From: Drechmeria coniospora
Taxonomy: Eukaryota > Ascomycota > Sordariomycetes > Hypocreales > Ophiocordycipitaceae
Direction of reading: 5' to 3'
Assembly (NCBI RefSeq): GCF_001625195.1
Contig: NC_054389.1
Location: 11,528,520-11,592,519 of the forward strand
Length of the DNA: 64,000 nucleotides
Part shown: positions 48,196-59,444 of the stretch, in pieces
How the letters are laid out: every line of letters starts with the position of its first letter
Numbering within the stretch: position 1 is the first letter of the stretch
Program-made: the position numbers and the translations under genes
The notes under the pieces: generated by a model
Databases searched by the model: none
The model's input: only the letters and a program-made list of their open reading frames with translations
What the model was told of the DNA's origin: nothing

Positions 48196-48330
48196 CTTAG
48201 TTTTTTTGTAGCGCCTTGTTCATCCCAACATTCTAGAGCAGTTGAGGCATTTTCGTCCACTTCTAAATTTAACCGCCTTCCTACTTTTCGAGCAAGCATT
48301 AATGTAGATAAATGTGCCTGAAATGGGTAA

Positions 48331-49267
48331 TCTGCTTATACATATTGATGAAGGATGAAGATCTCTCCTGTGCTAGATTTTGACTATAGATATATGTATG
48401 GTGGGTCTACGCTAGCTAAATGAGGGATATATCGTAGCGTCCAACTGAGGGTGCAGCTGTACACATCAATCATACCAGTAGTATGTCCGCACTCGGGGTA
48501 CCTTATAGCAAAATAACAGGTCGCATCGATGTTCTTCATGAATATTGCATATTAATCGATCTAAATCTATTGATCTGCCATTGCACAATAGTTTATGAGC
48601 AGAAGTGAAGCATTAGAATTGATAAATGATATTGGCATTGACTTTCTTGATGAATAATATGATATTCCTTGTGGCTTGATCTTAATTCCATTTAACTGAT
48701 AACGGGGAAATGCCCATTTTATCCTATGACCCCTGAGTACTTTCTGAAATAGCATTGTGTATCGTCCCGCTATACATTGTTTCTGTTCGTAGGAACGGTG
48801 GGAAACTGGTAACAAGAGATATCTTCTGAATACACGCTACACACATCCACACACTTGCAGCAGTTACTATATTAGTTAGTAGTCTGAGTTGTGGAATAGA
48901 TAATGCGTAGTATTGTACTGTAAACACAGTAACAGCACACATTTGCTTCCAATTAAGGCGCTAGCTATATAATGGTTTGGATACCGTAGTGGTAGTCCCA
49001 TTGCATTCCAATATGACTATATCTAACGGAAGATTGTTATAGTATTGGGCTAAGCCAGGCTGGATAATATAGGATAAGGGGGACAATAGACCCACCAAAG
49101 GGCGCACACACAGGAAGGAAGCCCTAACGAACAAGTAGTCCCTTCCTTCTTTAAGTCTTTTAATAAACTTTATTGAGATTCCTAGAGCAGCCGCGTAGTA
49201 ACTCCGTAATATTTAAAAGACTTCACTTATATCGGTTAGGAAAAAGGCAAGGCCTAACTATTGTAAG
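48331..49267. other. AT-rich transposon-flank sequence, nothing recognised
   Basis: No frame with a motif. It could include the missing 5' LTR of the gypsy element, but I cannot delimit one. Confidence 0.35.
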
Positions 49268-49447
49268 TGTTGGTTCGGTTCTGGGGGAAACTGGTAACAA
49301 GAGATCTCTTTCAATGGATTCAATTTGGTACGAAAGGAGGGAAAAGAGGCTGCCCCTGAGCGGCCACTTTTATCCTCTCTGTGATCGTGCCCCACACGAT
49401 CACGTGATCCTAGTCTACTATTGGCCACTATATACATACAACACACA
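49268..49447 (+). repeat. Solo LTR (copia family), 180 bases
   Basis: Begins TGTTGGTTCGG and ends AACACACA. Nearly identical to the solo LTR at 54599-54778 and related to the LTR at 49892-50106. Flanking 5-mers GTAAG and GTATG differ by one base, consistent with an aged target duplication. Confidence 0.75.
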
Positions 49448-49891
49448 GTATGTAAGAATAGACAACGGAAAACCTAAGGAAAATAACTTCTAGCATGTTA
49501 TAGAGGACTTGATAGCAAAGGTCCACATAGAATTTAGCCGAATGCAGGCCCAAATAGAAACATACTTAGTACAGATTTCAGCCCTACAGTAGGGAGAGTA
49601 CTAATAGGCGCAGCAGGAACTAGGGCTTCCGCCGACCCTACCAATAGATACATCAACGACCGACCCCTCACAGGAACAGACCGGGGACAAGACGGACACA
49701 CCTGGGCCCTAGTCAAACGCAAGCCGATCCCGACCGGGGAACTTATACGACGGCAATAAGGGTACCTTTGCGGCCTAGCGAGTCTATTAAACTGCAAGCT
49801 CTAAGTAGACAAGGATTTTATCGGCTCTACTCAGGACTAATGGATCTTTGTTTAGCAAAACCTCTCTGCAAAAGTCAAATAATATGTTACT

Positions 49892-50106
49892 TGTTGGTTC
49901 GTTCCTGGGGGAAACTGGTAATTACCAAGAGATCTCTTTTAATGAATCAAATTGGTACGAAGGGAGGAAAAGGAGGTTGCGGTAACGCGACCTCCTTTAT
50001 TCTTCACGCAATCGCACGGAATGCGATTACGTAATACAAGTCTAGATCACTCTGCCTATAAAGTGACAAAGTGACATAGCTTGGTCAATATATACATATA
50101 AACACA
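49892..50106 (-). repeat. Copia LTR (3' LTR of the truncated element)
   Basis: 215 bases with TG...CA ends; about 35 bases longer than, and diverged from, the two solo LTRs at 49268-49447 and 54599-54778. Confidence 0.7.
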
Positions 50107-50145
50107 GGCAGCTCTTTAAAATGCCCTCAAACTCCTACTTGCTCC

Positions 50146-51655
50146 TTACTCCCTATCGACCCAACCTTCAATCCGTATATCAATCTGGTTCGTAGATACA
50201 AGCCGTTCCAGTTTCCGATTTGGCTGTACCTTTGTCATTGCATCGGCTGGGTTCTCGCTTCCGTTAATCCAACGGATCTCTAATATCTCTCGTCGCTCGT
50301 AGCTCTGTCGTATTGCTATAATGTTAATCATTAACCTTTTCTCAGTTGTTGATCCCAGTTTCACAAGACACTCGTATAGCGAATACGAATCAGTACACAT
50401 AATGAGGGGGATATTGGGTATCTGTAATCGGCTGGTAACTGTATTGGCTGTTTGGGTAAGTACGTAGCCCATGTCCAATGCAGATACAGTACCGTATATC
50501 TCGGAAGCAAGTACACTTCTGGCAACTCGTTTACACTTAGTCGATGACCAATGTATTATGTTACCTTGGATTTTGAACTGCTCATTTGTGTGTTCCATTT
50601 CGTTGGCAAGTACAATAATATAGCCAATCTGGGAGGTCAGGTCTTTGTTGTTGGCAAATGATCCGTCCGCAAAGATAAACATCTTTAGGTCCGTTGTGCA
50701 AAGTGGGATAAATCGTAATCCACGGTCTTTGTAATCCAGTTGCCATTGTATGCGTCGATTGAGTGCAAGAATATCAGTATCGGTCGGTGATTGTGCTTGT
50801 ACTGCTACCGAGTAATCCATTGCTGCCTCTGGTTGGCAAAGAGAGGCCAGGTATGCGCCGCGTACCCGTTGTTGCATATACTGCTGGTCTCGGTTGGGGT
50901 CGGTTGCATTGACTGGTTGAAGGTTATCTGCTTGACCTTTCTAGCGTGTATCAATAATACCGTTCTCGATACTAATTTGTAGTCCGTTAAAATCCTTAAT
51001 GGACCTATTGGTGAGTACTGTCTTTGGCTTTGCTGTAATCTTGTGTTGCTGTAGGCTCTGGTCCTCCATCTCCATAAATGCCGTATTGCCCAATTGTATT
51101 GTATCGTCAGTCTGCATTCCTACAATTCCAATAGATTTACTCTCGGAACGCGATACCATCAAACACGGGTCATAGCTGCTTGCATCCATTTCCATCTTAT
51201 CCCTGTAGTGGTTCTGATATGTTAGGAACCAATGTGCTCCTGCCTCTGGAATGCCGTATAACGGTCGCATTACTCGGAAGATTGTACCCTCTGGGTACCG
51301 TTCTGTAATTTCTCGAGGCGGTCGTGCAAGGATTTCGCGGTGTAGCGGTGTATTGGATTGGGTGTATGCTTGTGTAATGTCTCGAATTGCTAGTTGGAAT
51401 CCGTATTGTTGCTGAAGCATTGGTGCTATTGCTAGCACGAGGCGTTGGCTGCAGCGGAGGATTGTCGGAGACTGTGTCAAAATAAACCGTTTCTCGTAAT
51501 CACTGTGGCCCTGTATTACTAGTCATGACTTTTCAAACGGTACGTCGGTAGCCTTGTCCTTAATCTCCCGTACAAGTCGTAGTCCGAAGATCCGAGTATT
51601 ATGCATTGTTGGGTCGAATTGGATAGGAACAATATTACCGCGGCCCCTTCCCGGC
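50146..51655 (-). pseudogene. Copia reverse transcriptase-RNase H with two in-frame stops
   Basis: One continuous frame holds the RVT_2 region (FGLRLVREIKDKATDVPFEKS, then FQLAIRDITQAYTQS, then RPLYGIPEAGAHWF and the MQTDD catalytic pair). The RNase H region follows with FADGSFAN, SVLASEIYG, MCTDSYSLYE and GSENPADAMTK, and its D-E-D-D residues are intact. Stops: TGA at 51523-51525 where copia proteins have Arg (CGA), and TAG at 50941-50943 where they have Gln (CAG). Both are C-to-T changes. Non-functional. Confidence 0.8.
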
Positions 51656-54598
51656 ATTCCTTATACGCTTTAAAGAGAAACTTACACTAGCGGGAGGGAT
51701 TTATTGGCCCAGCGAGGTAAGACTAATAAAACTTCGCATCGGGCTATCTAAGCGGATAAGGGAATGCATTCTCTATTGAGGTATAACAATAGACGACTAC
51801 AATAAGGCAGTAGATATATCTAAGCGAATTGCAGCAGAGATAGAATCGCAGCGTATAGATAACAGGATTAGGGACCGAGGCGGGCCCGGCCCGGGGCCAA
51901 CGAGGATAGCGGCCTTACACAACAAGGACGGCGACACTCCGATGTCAGGGGTCAACTCGGCGGGCTCTAGGACTACGCTCTCCTCCGGGCCGGCTACTGC
52001 CCGTCCGTCGGCAAAAGCGAACCGGGCCCGAACCGGGCCTTAGAGGCGGGTAATATAGGTGCCGCAGGAGGAAAGGGACAAGCGCCGAGCGGCCGGTATA
52101 TATATTCGCTGTAGGGAGGAAGGACACTTCATTCGGCAGTGCCCCCAGCGACCAGTACACCTACTAGCGCCGGGGTCGAGCATTCGGATGACTCGAGGGG
52201 AGGAGTTTGACGACGACGAACCCGATGTTAAAGGGGGGGAGGGAAAAGACGCGCCTTCGAGCTAAGTCTCGCACAGAGGCGCAATAGGGTTGCAGGCAGA
52301 AGGACCACTAGGAATTAAGGAAGCTAGGATAGCGAATTCAGGGAAATTTCACCTAGGATGGATGGACTACTATTCTTTGTTCCTATACTCATGAATTCAA
52401 TAAGACTCCTTAACGTTCAGATTAATAGCGGCTGCAACTACTTTAGGGCTATTAGTAAAAATAGCCCAACGCTTATAACTCGAGCTTATCCTACTTCCGA
52501 CCAAACGACTGCTATAAACAGTAGTCTCTATATCCCGCCGGAACAAGGGTACTACTCTTTCCCGACCAACAATAACCTACATAACACGGACGACAATCGA
52601 CATAAACGGTTGGGAGAGTCCAGTACTACTTTACGTAGTCCCAGGACTAAGCCGGGACGCAATCTTAGGGCTACCTTGAATGGAACACCGCCGGGTAATA
52701 CTAAACGCAACGGACCGGACCCTAGCAGAGCCACTTACTGCACTTATTGGAAAGGTATCCCATTTAATTAGGGCAAGGCAGAGGACACAGCCTTCCAGTC
52801 CCTTAAAAATACTTTTATATCCCACCCAATCCTTATATAATAGAATCCGGATAGAAAGACTATAGTCGAAACGGACTACTCAGGCAAAGAATTAGGCGGA
52901 TGCCTCTTACAGATTAACAACAAGAGTATACTACGACCAGTAGCATACTACTCTGCTAAACTTACGCCAGCAGAGAAGAACTATACCATCTACGACAAAG
53001 AACTTCTTATAGTAGTCAGCTGTCTCAAAGTATAGACGACGTCATTACAGGGCGTTACAGATCCGTTTACAATACTTACAGACTACAAAAAACTCGAGTA
53101 CTTTACAAGACCCCGGGAGATGTCCGAACGGCAGGCTTGGTGGGCGGAAGTCCTTGCAAATTTCAACTACGCGCTACAGTACAAGCCGGGATTACAGGCA
53201 CAACGTCCGGACGCACTATTACGAAGGGAACAGGACGAGGAGGACGAACCACGCCGAGGGCAGATACTCCAACCGATAACGATCTTAACGTTACAGGACG
53301 AGGGCAGGACCCTATACGAGCCAATGGCGGACAGCACCCGAGAGACAGTACCAATCGAAACGGACAGCGTCGGGACCCAGTCGGGCCCAGGAGCAGAGCG
53401 GTAGGTCTACCACACAACCCAGCCAACGCTAGGGACGGAGGACTCCGGGACCCTAACAGCTATCGTCGAGAGGACGCATAGGACCCGGGCAGCGGCCGTC
53501 TTGGACCCAGACAGGGGGGTGCCCGCTGGCCGACTTCTCTTCCCTGAAGTCTACTTACAGGAGCTCTAGGACCTAGCGATACAGATCGACTATACTTACG
53601 GAGCCCGATATCGCGCATTTTTAGAAGGGGTTCGAAAATTCCCTATAGAGGCCAATACGAAGGAATAAATCGCAGACTACAATTAGCGCCTACGGTACAA
53701 TACACTACCGAGGACGCCTATAGTTACTAGTATAGGAACTACTTGTAATACGGATAATACAACAAGTACACGAATTGCCGGTATTAGGCCACCCCCCGGA
53801 CACTCCAGCGGGACTTTTACTAGAATGGTATATTACAGGACGTAGTACGGTACGTCCGGAACTGCTTCTGTTACCGAAGCCGCAAGAGCCGCCTACAACT
53901 ACAAGGCCTACTACAACCGATTCCCCTAGCGCATAGGTATTGGAAACAGATTTCGATCGACTTTATAACAGACCTCCCAGTACAAAAAGAGACAGACCCA
54001 CGCTACCTAATAGTTATTACGGACCGCCTCTCTAAGTTTATCCAGCGAGAGGTAATAGTTTCAATAAGTACAGAAGCCTGCGCCGAACGCTTCAAAACAT
54101 ACTGGTAGTGGCTTAGGGGCTTCCCTATACAGATTATAACAAACCGGGGTTCGGACTGGCTAAGTAGATTTTGGACAACCCTATGCTCCCATGCTCCCTA
54201 GTCGGTACCGAACAGCTCCTATCTATATTACACTACCTACAGACGGATAGGGGTACAGAAAGAGCCAACCAGGAGATCCAAGCCGTCCTACGCATACTGG
54301 TATCGTTTGAGCAATTCGACTAGCCGTCTTACCTAGCCGTATATCAGCTCGCCCTAAACAATAGGAAATCTATCGGTACAGAAGTAAGCCCAAATAAGCT
54401 ACTACTTGGCTACAAAATAGACGTTATACTAAGACTAGACAACGTCCAGGCTAGTAAGACCTTACTAAAAGGGAGAGCAATAGCCTTCTTACAGCGCCTA
54501 CGGGAGCGAATAGAAGTTATACAAGCAGTTATTACCTTTATACAATAGCGCCTACACGAATTAGCAGTATTATTAGGCCGTCTAGCAGAGAGGTTTAG

Positions 54599-54778
54599 TG
54601 TTGGTTCGGTTCTGGGGGAAACTGGTAACAAGAGATCTCTTTCAATGGATTCAATTTGGTACAAAAGGAGGGAAAAGAAGCTGCCCCTGTGCGGCTGCTT
54701 TTATCCTCTCCGTAATCGTGCGCCATACGATTACGTGGTCCTAGTCTACTATTGATCACTATATACATACAACACACA
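54599..54778 (+). repeat. Solo LTR with perfect 5-base target duplication TTTAG
   Basis: A 180-base TGTTGG...AACACACA sequence, flanked by TTTAG at 54594-54598 and 54779-54783. It splits the gypsy integrase C-terminal frame just before its GDKV motif. Confidence 0.9.
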
Positions 54779-54821
54779 TTTAGGGTAGGGGACAAGGTGT
54801 AGTTAAGTTTATTTTAAAAAT

Positions 54822-55013
54822 ACTGGTATTTATACTAGTAAGACTACCCAAATAGGATACTATCCTATGTGTGTTGCTGCTTGTAACACCTCCTGCTGTT
54901 GCTAACAGCTTCGATTGATATCCATTTTGGACAGTCCGTGCAACCACACTTCAACTACGCCTCTTCCTTGTACTTGTCCGTACATAACATTCCAAGAGTT
55001 TACGTAACACTAA
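54822..55013 (+). repeat. TIR element family, short copy 2, inside the gypsy integrase
   Basis: Begins ATACTGGTATTTATACTAGT and ends near AAGAGTTTACGTAAC. The gypsy frame is open on both sides (GDKV before, KTSRPCRKLDW after). About 190 bases: internally deleted relative to copies 1 and 3. Confidence 0.7.
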
Positions 55014-55659
55014 AACCAGTAGGCCTTGCCGCAAACTGGACTGGGTAGTATCAGAGTTTACTGTACTTGCAGTCCCAACACTACTAACGGTTACACTAGA
55101 CGTTCCCTACGGCTTATACCCTACCCTCTATATCGATCTTATTGAACGGGCAGCTAACAACCTACTGCCGAGCCAGACCGTACGGGATATAGAGCTAGGA
55201 CTTCCACTAATCCAGGACGAAGACGGCAACCTGTACGAGGAATACTAAGTTAAACGCATCCTAGCAACAAGAGCGGCTCGGGGCCGTAGAGGACGACGCA
55301 ACGCCCTCGTTAAGTAGCAGGGCTACGAGTAACTAACCTAGGAACTACTAGAGGCCCTCGCGCAGACGGAAGCCTTAGAAGAGTTCACTCAGTAATAGGG
55401 AGACCCCTATACAAATGGCGGAGCGCGGGCAAGCTACAACACGAGACGTCAAATTCTACCTACTACGAACGCAAATACCGGCCGCTGTACGGCCCCGACA
55501 CGGACCCGACCCGACAACACTACGGGCAAACCGACTACGCAACTATAGGACAAGCCGAATCCGGGCCTGACCTGTTACTCAAAAGCGTCTATGCCTCCCT
55601 TATCGCAAAAATCATTATTAAAAATAAAAGGGGAAATACCTCTTGGAAAAAAAGGGGTA

Positions 55660-56527
55660 AAATAGGAAGGGTGCGCAGTGGAAGTTCAGTTGCACGGACT
55701 ATCCAAAATGGATATCAATCAAGGCTGTTAGTAACAGCAGGGAGTGCACCAGTTAGTAACTGGGCGAGAAATGCAGATTTGAACAAGTCAAATAGTAGTG
55801 CCAAGGGACAATTCAAAAAGAAAGACTGTTGTGTTTCTTGTGCTTGTTTGTGCGCGTGCGTGTGTATCTAACTATCTAAGAGTGTAGGAAAGGTAGGACC
55901 CTTTTATACCTGAGAGGTAGTACCTCAATCAGTGCAATGTGCACGTGTTGGAATTCTGTCTGATTCCATACAATGCATCTCCGAACAATCTGCTTGCATT
56001 CAATGCAGCTCCAAATACTCAGGTTGAGTCATACTGCAAGTTGCACAGTTGGTGTATGCAACTGGCAGGGTTGATCAGTATTAGGGTTCGGTCGCAACAA
56101 TGCAGCAAAAGTACTGCAGTAGTCGAGTGGGCCAGTAGTAGTACTACTAGCAAGCAACTGCTAGTTGCAGTTGGGTGGGTCCTACCGCGCAACAGTAGTA
56201 CTGTTGGCGGGCAACTACTAGTAGTAGTTGGGAGCGCATCAATTGACGGCCCGATCAATGATCTTGCTTGGTCGGCCAAGTACTACTTGCACGAGATGCG
56301 CAATAGTAGTAAATTGGCTGGGCAGTAGTACTGCCATCAGTTGTACCAAGTCGGAGCGAGGAGAATTTGCATAGCAAGTGCAATTCGTTAACTCGATATA
56401 CTACTTGTACGTACAGTACAGTGGTAGTATATTGGCAAGCAGTAGTACTGCTGCCAGATGTTGCAAATAGCAACACATAGGATAGTATCCTATTTGGGTA
56501 GTCTTACTAGTATAAATACCAGTAATT
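55660..56527 (-). repeat. TIR element family, copy 3
   Basis: Its right end at 56,475-56,527 is the exact inverse of the 54,822 end. Interior blocks match copy 1 in reverse (CCAGTTAGTAACTGG, GGCTGTTAGTAACAGC, GTACTGCCATCAGTTG). Opposite orientation to copy 2, so copies 2 and 3 form an inverted pair around the gypsy 3' end. Confidence 0.65.
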
Positions 56528-56539
56528 TTAACAATCATC

Positions 56540-57640
56540 TATACCGAAATCGTTGTCCTTGGGGGCGGCCTTACTGCTGCCCGATACAGCGGCCTAACAG
56601 GAAGGGGGGCCGAAACGGAGACATCGCTCGATACGGCCGGAAGCAATGCGGCGCAGGGACGGCGAGACGCTGTTGCAAAATGCGCGCAACTCTCGAATGT
56701 CGCAATGCCTTTCGGCCAAGGTAGCTACCAGCTCGGCACTAAGGCCCTCCCGCTCTTGCTAGCGGCGGGCGAGGCTGTGTATGTTGCTCTGGATGCCTGT
56801 AACGGCCCGAGCCACGCCCTAGGCGAAACACCGAGCTGCATACTCGGTACGGAGCTAGGGCGACCTCCGGCGCTGGAGGGGGTCAGCGCGTTAGCGGCAA
56901 GGACAAGGGCGCGGCCAGGATCGTCGTTAGCGGCGGGGGGAGAATCGTTAATGCCCGGGACAGGGACGAGGGCGTAGGCGGAACGAATAGGAGCAGGCTC
57001 TACCTGGGCTAAAGCCAAGGTGCGAGCCCACACCCGTCCCAATAACGCGAATTAGGGCATGATAGCGCGGACACCGGGGGTGTAGCCGACCTTAGGGCGG
57101 GCCGGGTCCAATACGTACTCGCTACGAGCAGCGCAGGCGCGAAGGTCGCGTAGAGCGTGACGCAGCTAGGGGCGCGCGGCGGCAAACAAGTGCAGTAACT
57201 AAACGCACGCAGGCGCGGCAACCAGCGCTACGGCCGGGCACGCAGTCGTTACGGCTACTAACGACGAGCCGATTAATGCAGGGGAGGTACATTCCCCGCA
57301 CCTCCTCCGGAGGAGCCTACTCCTTATCGGAGGAGTTACCCTCTAGCAAAAAACTCGCCTAGGGCGCGGCGGCGGTCCGACGTATTGCTGTAACGGCCGC
57401 ATCCAAGGCCAGATCCGCGTCCGGGCGGGGGGAGGAGCGCCCGCAGCAGTAGACATAACGAGGGCGGCGTAGGAATAGAAATCGTGCAAAGGAAAACTCG
57501 AAGATGTACGGGTACGATACGGGAAGGAGGAGAAACAGAAAAGCGATAGCGATTAGAAAAACGGGAAGGAGAGGTCGATGGAATGGGGCCGGTAGGTACG
57601 AAAGGCGGCGTCGGAACGGTTGCCCTAGGTATCCAGAAAG
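56540..57640. other. GC-rich degraded retroelement-like segment, unidentified
   Basis: Compositionally unlike its neighbours: CG-rich, with scattered TAG codons. A frame at 56,705-56,977 is Ala/Gly-rich without family motifs. It could be gag or leader sequence of another retrotransposon. No function assigned. Confidence 0.3.
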
Positions 57641-58559
57641 AATACGAAACGATAACGAACGGGCGCCTGGGTAACTTGGATTGTCAAAGGATTACTCTCT
57701 AGAATTTGCCGTATACTGCTCTTGCTTCCCCACTACATCTGGGATGCGTAGCTATCCGGGCGATTTTGTCTGAAGGACGGAACCATTTAGTTTTTGCATG
57801 TCTGAAAGCGCCGGCCGACCTTTCCGCTGTGGCCGCTGAATAATCCTCGTATCTTTTGAGATAGTGCGCGTCCTTGGTTATTGCAGGGAAAATGCCAACT
57901 TCGCAGGCCCGCCGCCGCCGCCGCCAGACTTACAGCAGCAGCAGCGCAGCAAGGTAGACCTACATCAATACTCATTGAATGAACCTCATGGTGTGCGCGG
58001 TGAAGTCATCTCGTCGCTCGGGAGGTCAAACAACCAGAAAACCTGATTTGGCTGTAATTAAACACGCGCTCATTTCAAGTTTTTATGAAGAATCCTGAAC
58101 TCCTAGTACAGGCAGCTGCTGCCTTGTCTCCTCATCGCGCAAGGTATCATTGGAGAAGAAAAGTGGAGCCGACAATTCAAATATCCAAATCAAATCAGAT
58201 CGGACTCGAGCCAAATCAAATCGAATCAAATTGATGACTCCCACTCCCGAGTCAAATCAAATTGAGTGTCGGATTTGAGTTGATTTATTCATTTGCAAGT
58301 CTGCATCAACGCAGGGACGACGAAGGAACTGCATTAGTATGGCATCGGTTTATTCGTGGAGGATTCGGCAGATGTCATGAATGGAAATAAGAGTATAGGG
58401 TAAGCGCTCCACACCTCGTGTTCGAATGTTCAAAGGCTGTCGCCGTTCAGATCACAACTGCACTGCATCATAGACAAGATAAGCGCATTCTCTGTAGCTT
58501 TTCCAATAGTAGTATACTCAGCCAAGATAATCCTGAGGACTGCACTGCTGGAGAAATTC
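57641..58559. other. Spacer with CAAATCAAAT subterminal-type motifs
   Basis: At 58,165-58,285 the words CAAATCAAAT, CCAAATCAAATCGAATC and GAGTCAAATC recur on both strands, as in subterminal regions of hAT elements. The rest shows no recognised feature. Confidence 0.4.
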
Positions 58560-58925
58560 CGTGCAATACCATCCACGGAACTCCAATATATATAGCGAAG
58601 ACGTCCTATCCTTCGGTTCTCGGATACTAATTCGTTTTTGCCAGAACTGCTTGGCCTTCGCTTCAGTCGGTCTACGCAATTGTATAGCTCTAATAACTTT
58701 TCTGTATCTGTGTCTTGTCAGGCCTTTCCTGGCCCTCCGCATATTAATGATCGCTCGTCTTCGTGGGATGGAACGTGGTATTTCGATGGATCCCGGCACA
58801 TGTCGGCGTGCCAGGAAACGAAGTCGCGGACTGGGCGGCCAAAGAAGCGGCCGGCCACGACCCAAACGCTAATTCTCCACCCTTCCAGAGGAAAGGCTCA
58901 CATACAGAAGAACTGGCCAAAGGCA
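58560..58925 (+). pseudogene. LINE RNase H fragment
   Basis: A frame reading [20 protein letters not shown] followed by KEAAGHD is the C-terminal half of the RNase H domain of fungal LINEs (Tad1/I type). The preceding 'QYHPRNSN' resembles the usual upstream helix. Only this fragment remains; it is fused to hAT sequence at about 58,925. Confidence 0.7.
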
Positions 58926-59444
58926 TGGCACAAGCAGATATTTACAGGAGTGAAGAAGTTATGGGAAGACGAATACAAGAACTTACCAACCATCTACACT
59001 ACTCCTTCAATTGTCCCGGCACTGGAGCTGGATGAGTATGACCTGCTTGCGCAGGAACCTGAAGTCATAGGCACAGACCCCTACGTTGATGAGTACGAAA
59101 CCTACACCTCCCAGTCACCAATTCCAATTGACTGCTCCCCTCTTGCGTGGTGGCTCCGCGATGAGCAACATGAACGCTTTCCTCGACTATCAAATATGGC
59201 AATAGACATTCTGTCAATACCCGCCATGTCTGCTGACCCTGAGCGTACATTTTCTGGAGCACAGCGTACAATTTCGTGGGATAGAATGCTTCTTGGAGCA
59301 TCGACCATTGAAAAGGGGGAATGCTTAAAGAGCTGGATTCGCAACGGCATAACGGCAGAGCTACATGGAGAGGGGGTCCAGCAATATGAGTGCATAGCAA
59401 AGGAGGGCAGCACAGGCGCTCTAGGGGTAGATGTGGTCCCTTGA
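58926..59444 (+). pseudogene. hAT transposase C-terminal dimerisation domain remnant
   Basis: The frame carries [15 protein letters not shown], then SPLAWWLRDEQHERFPRLSN, then MAIDILSIPAMSADPERTFS and WDRMLLGASTIEKGECLKSW. These are the conserved W-W, P...S-x2-R-x-F-S and L-x5-E-x4-W features of the hAT dimerisation domain. It ends with a stop at 59444. N-terminal zinc finger and catalytic region are absent. Confidence 0.8.

Larger units (their letters stand above)
47440..48330 (+). pseudogene. Decayed seventh DUF5648-like module split by a TIR element
   Basis: At 47,459-47,523 the sequence still reads NGYFLELQMYFIIPIQLL, matching NGYKLESQMGWVLPFQLA of the intact modules, then hits a stop. 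At about 48,213-48,300 the alignment resumes at the VPLYRC-QPN-LRHF position (TAG CGC CTT GTT CAT CCC AAC ... TTG AGG CAT TTT). The two halves flank the element at about 47,525-48,195. It lies 100 bases past the functional stop, so the array was once longer or a neighbouring paralogue decayed. Confidence 0.6.
49892..51660 (-). mobile_element. Truncated copia retrotransposon inserted in the gypsy gag
   Basis: Minus-strand element whose 3' LTR is at 49892-50106 (TGTTGGTTCG...AACACA on the plus strand). A polypurine-like tract precedes it, then RNase H and RT. Sequence upstream of the RT (gag, protease, integrase, 5' LTR) is missing; at about 51,660 the gypsy gag frame resumes. Confidence 0.7.
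49540..55400 (+). mobile_element. Chromodomain gypsy retrotransposon, RIP-degraded and nested with other elements
   Basis: The order along the plus strand fits a gypsy element of the chromodomain clade. Gag-like sequence lies at 49,540-49,890 and, after the copia insertion, 51,660-52,270, including a zinc knuckle (RCREEGHFIRQCP) whose first Cys is Tyr. A protease-like stretch with the catalytic Asp changed to Asn is near 52,420. Most of the RT is lost. RNase H (VETDYSGKELGGCLLQ ... EYFTRP) is at 52,775-53,230. The integrase core (YLIVITDRLSKF, ITNRGSDW) is at about 53,940-54,180. The GDKV block is near 54,790, and the chromodomain at 55,230-55,400 has three Trp codons changed to TAG. Many TAG/TAA codons stand where Trp or Gln is expected. 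Cannot make a functional product. Confidence 0.75.
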
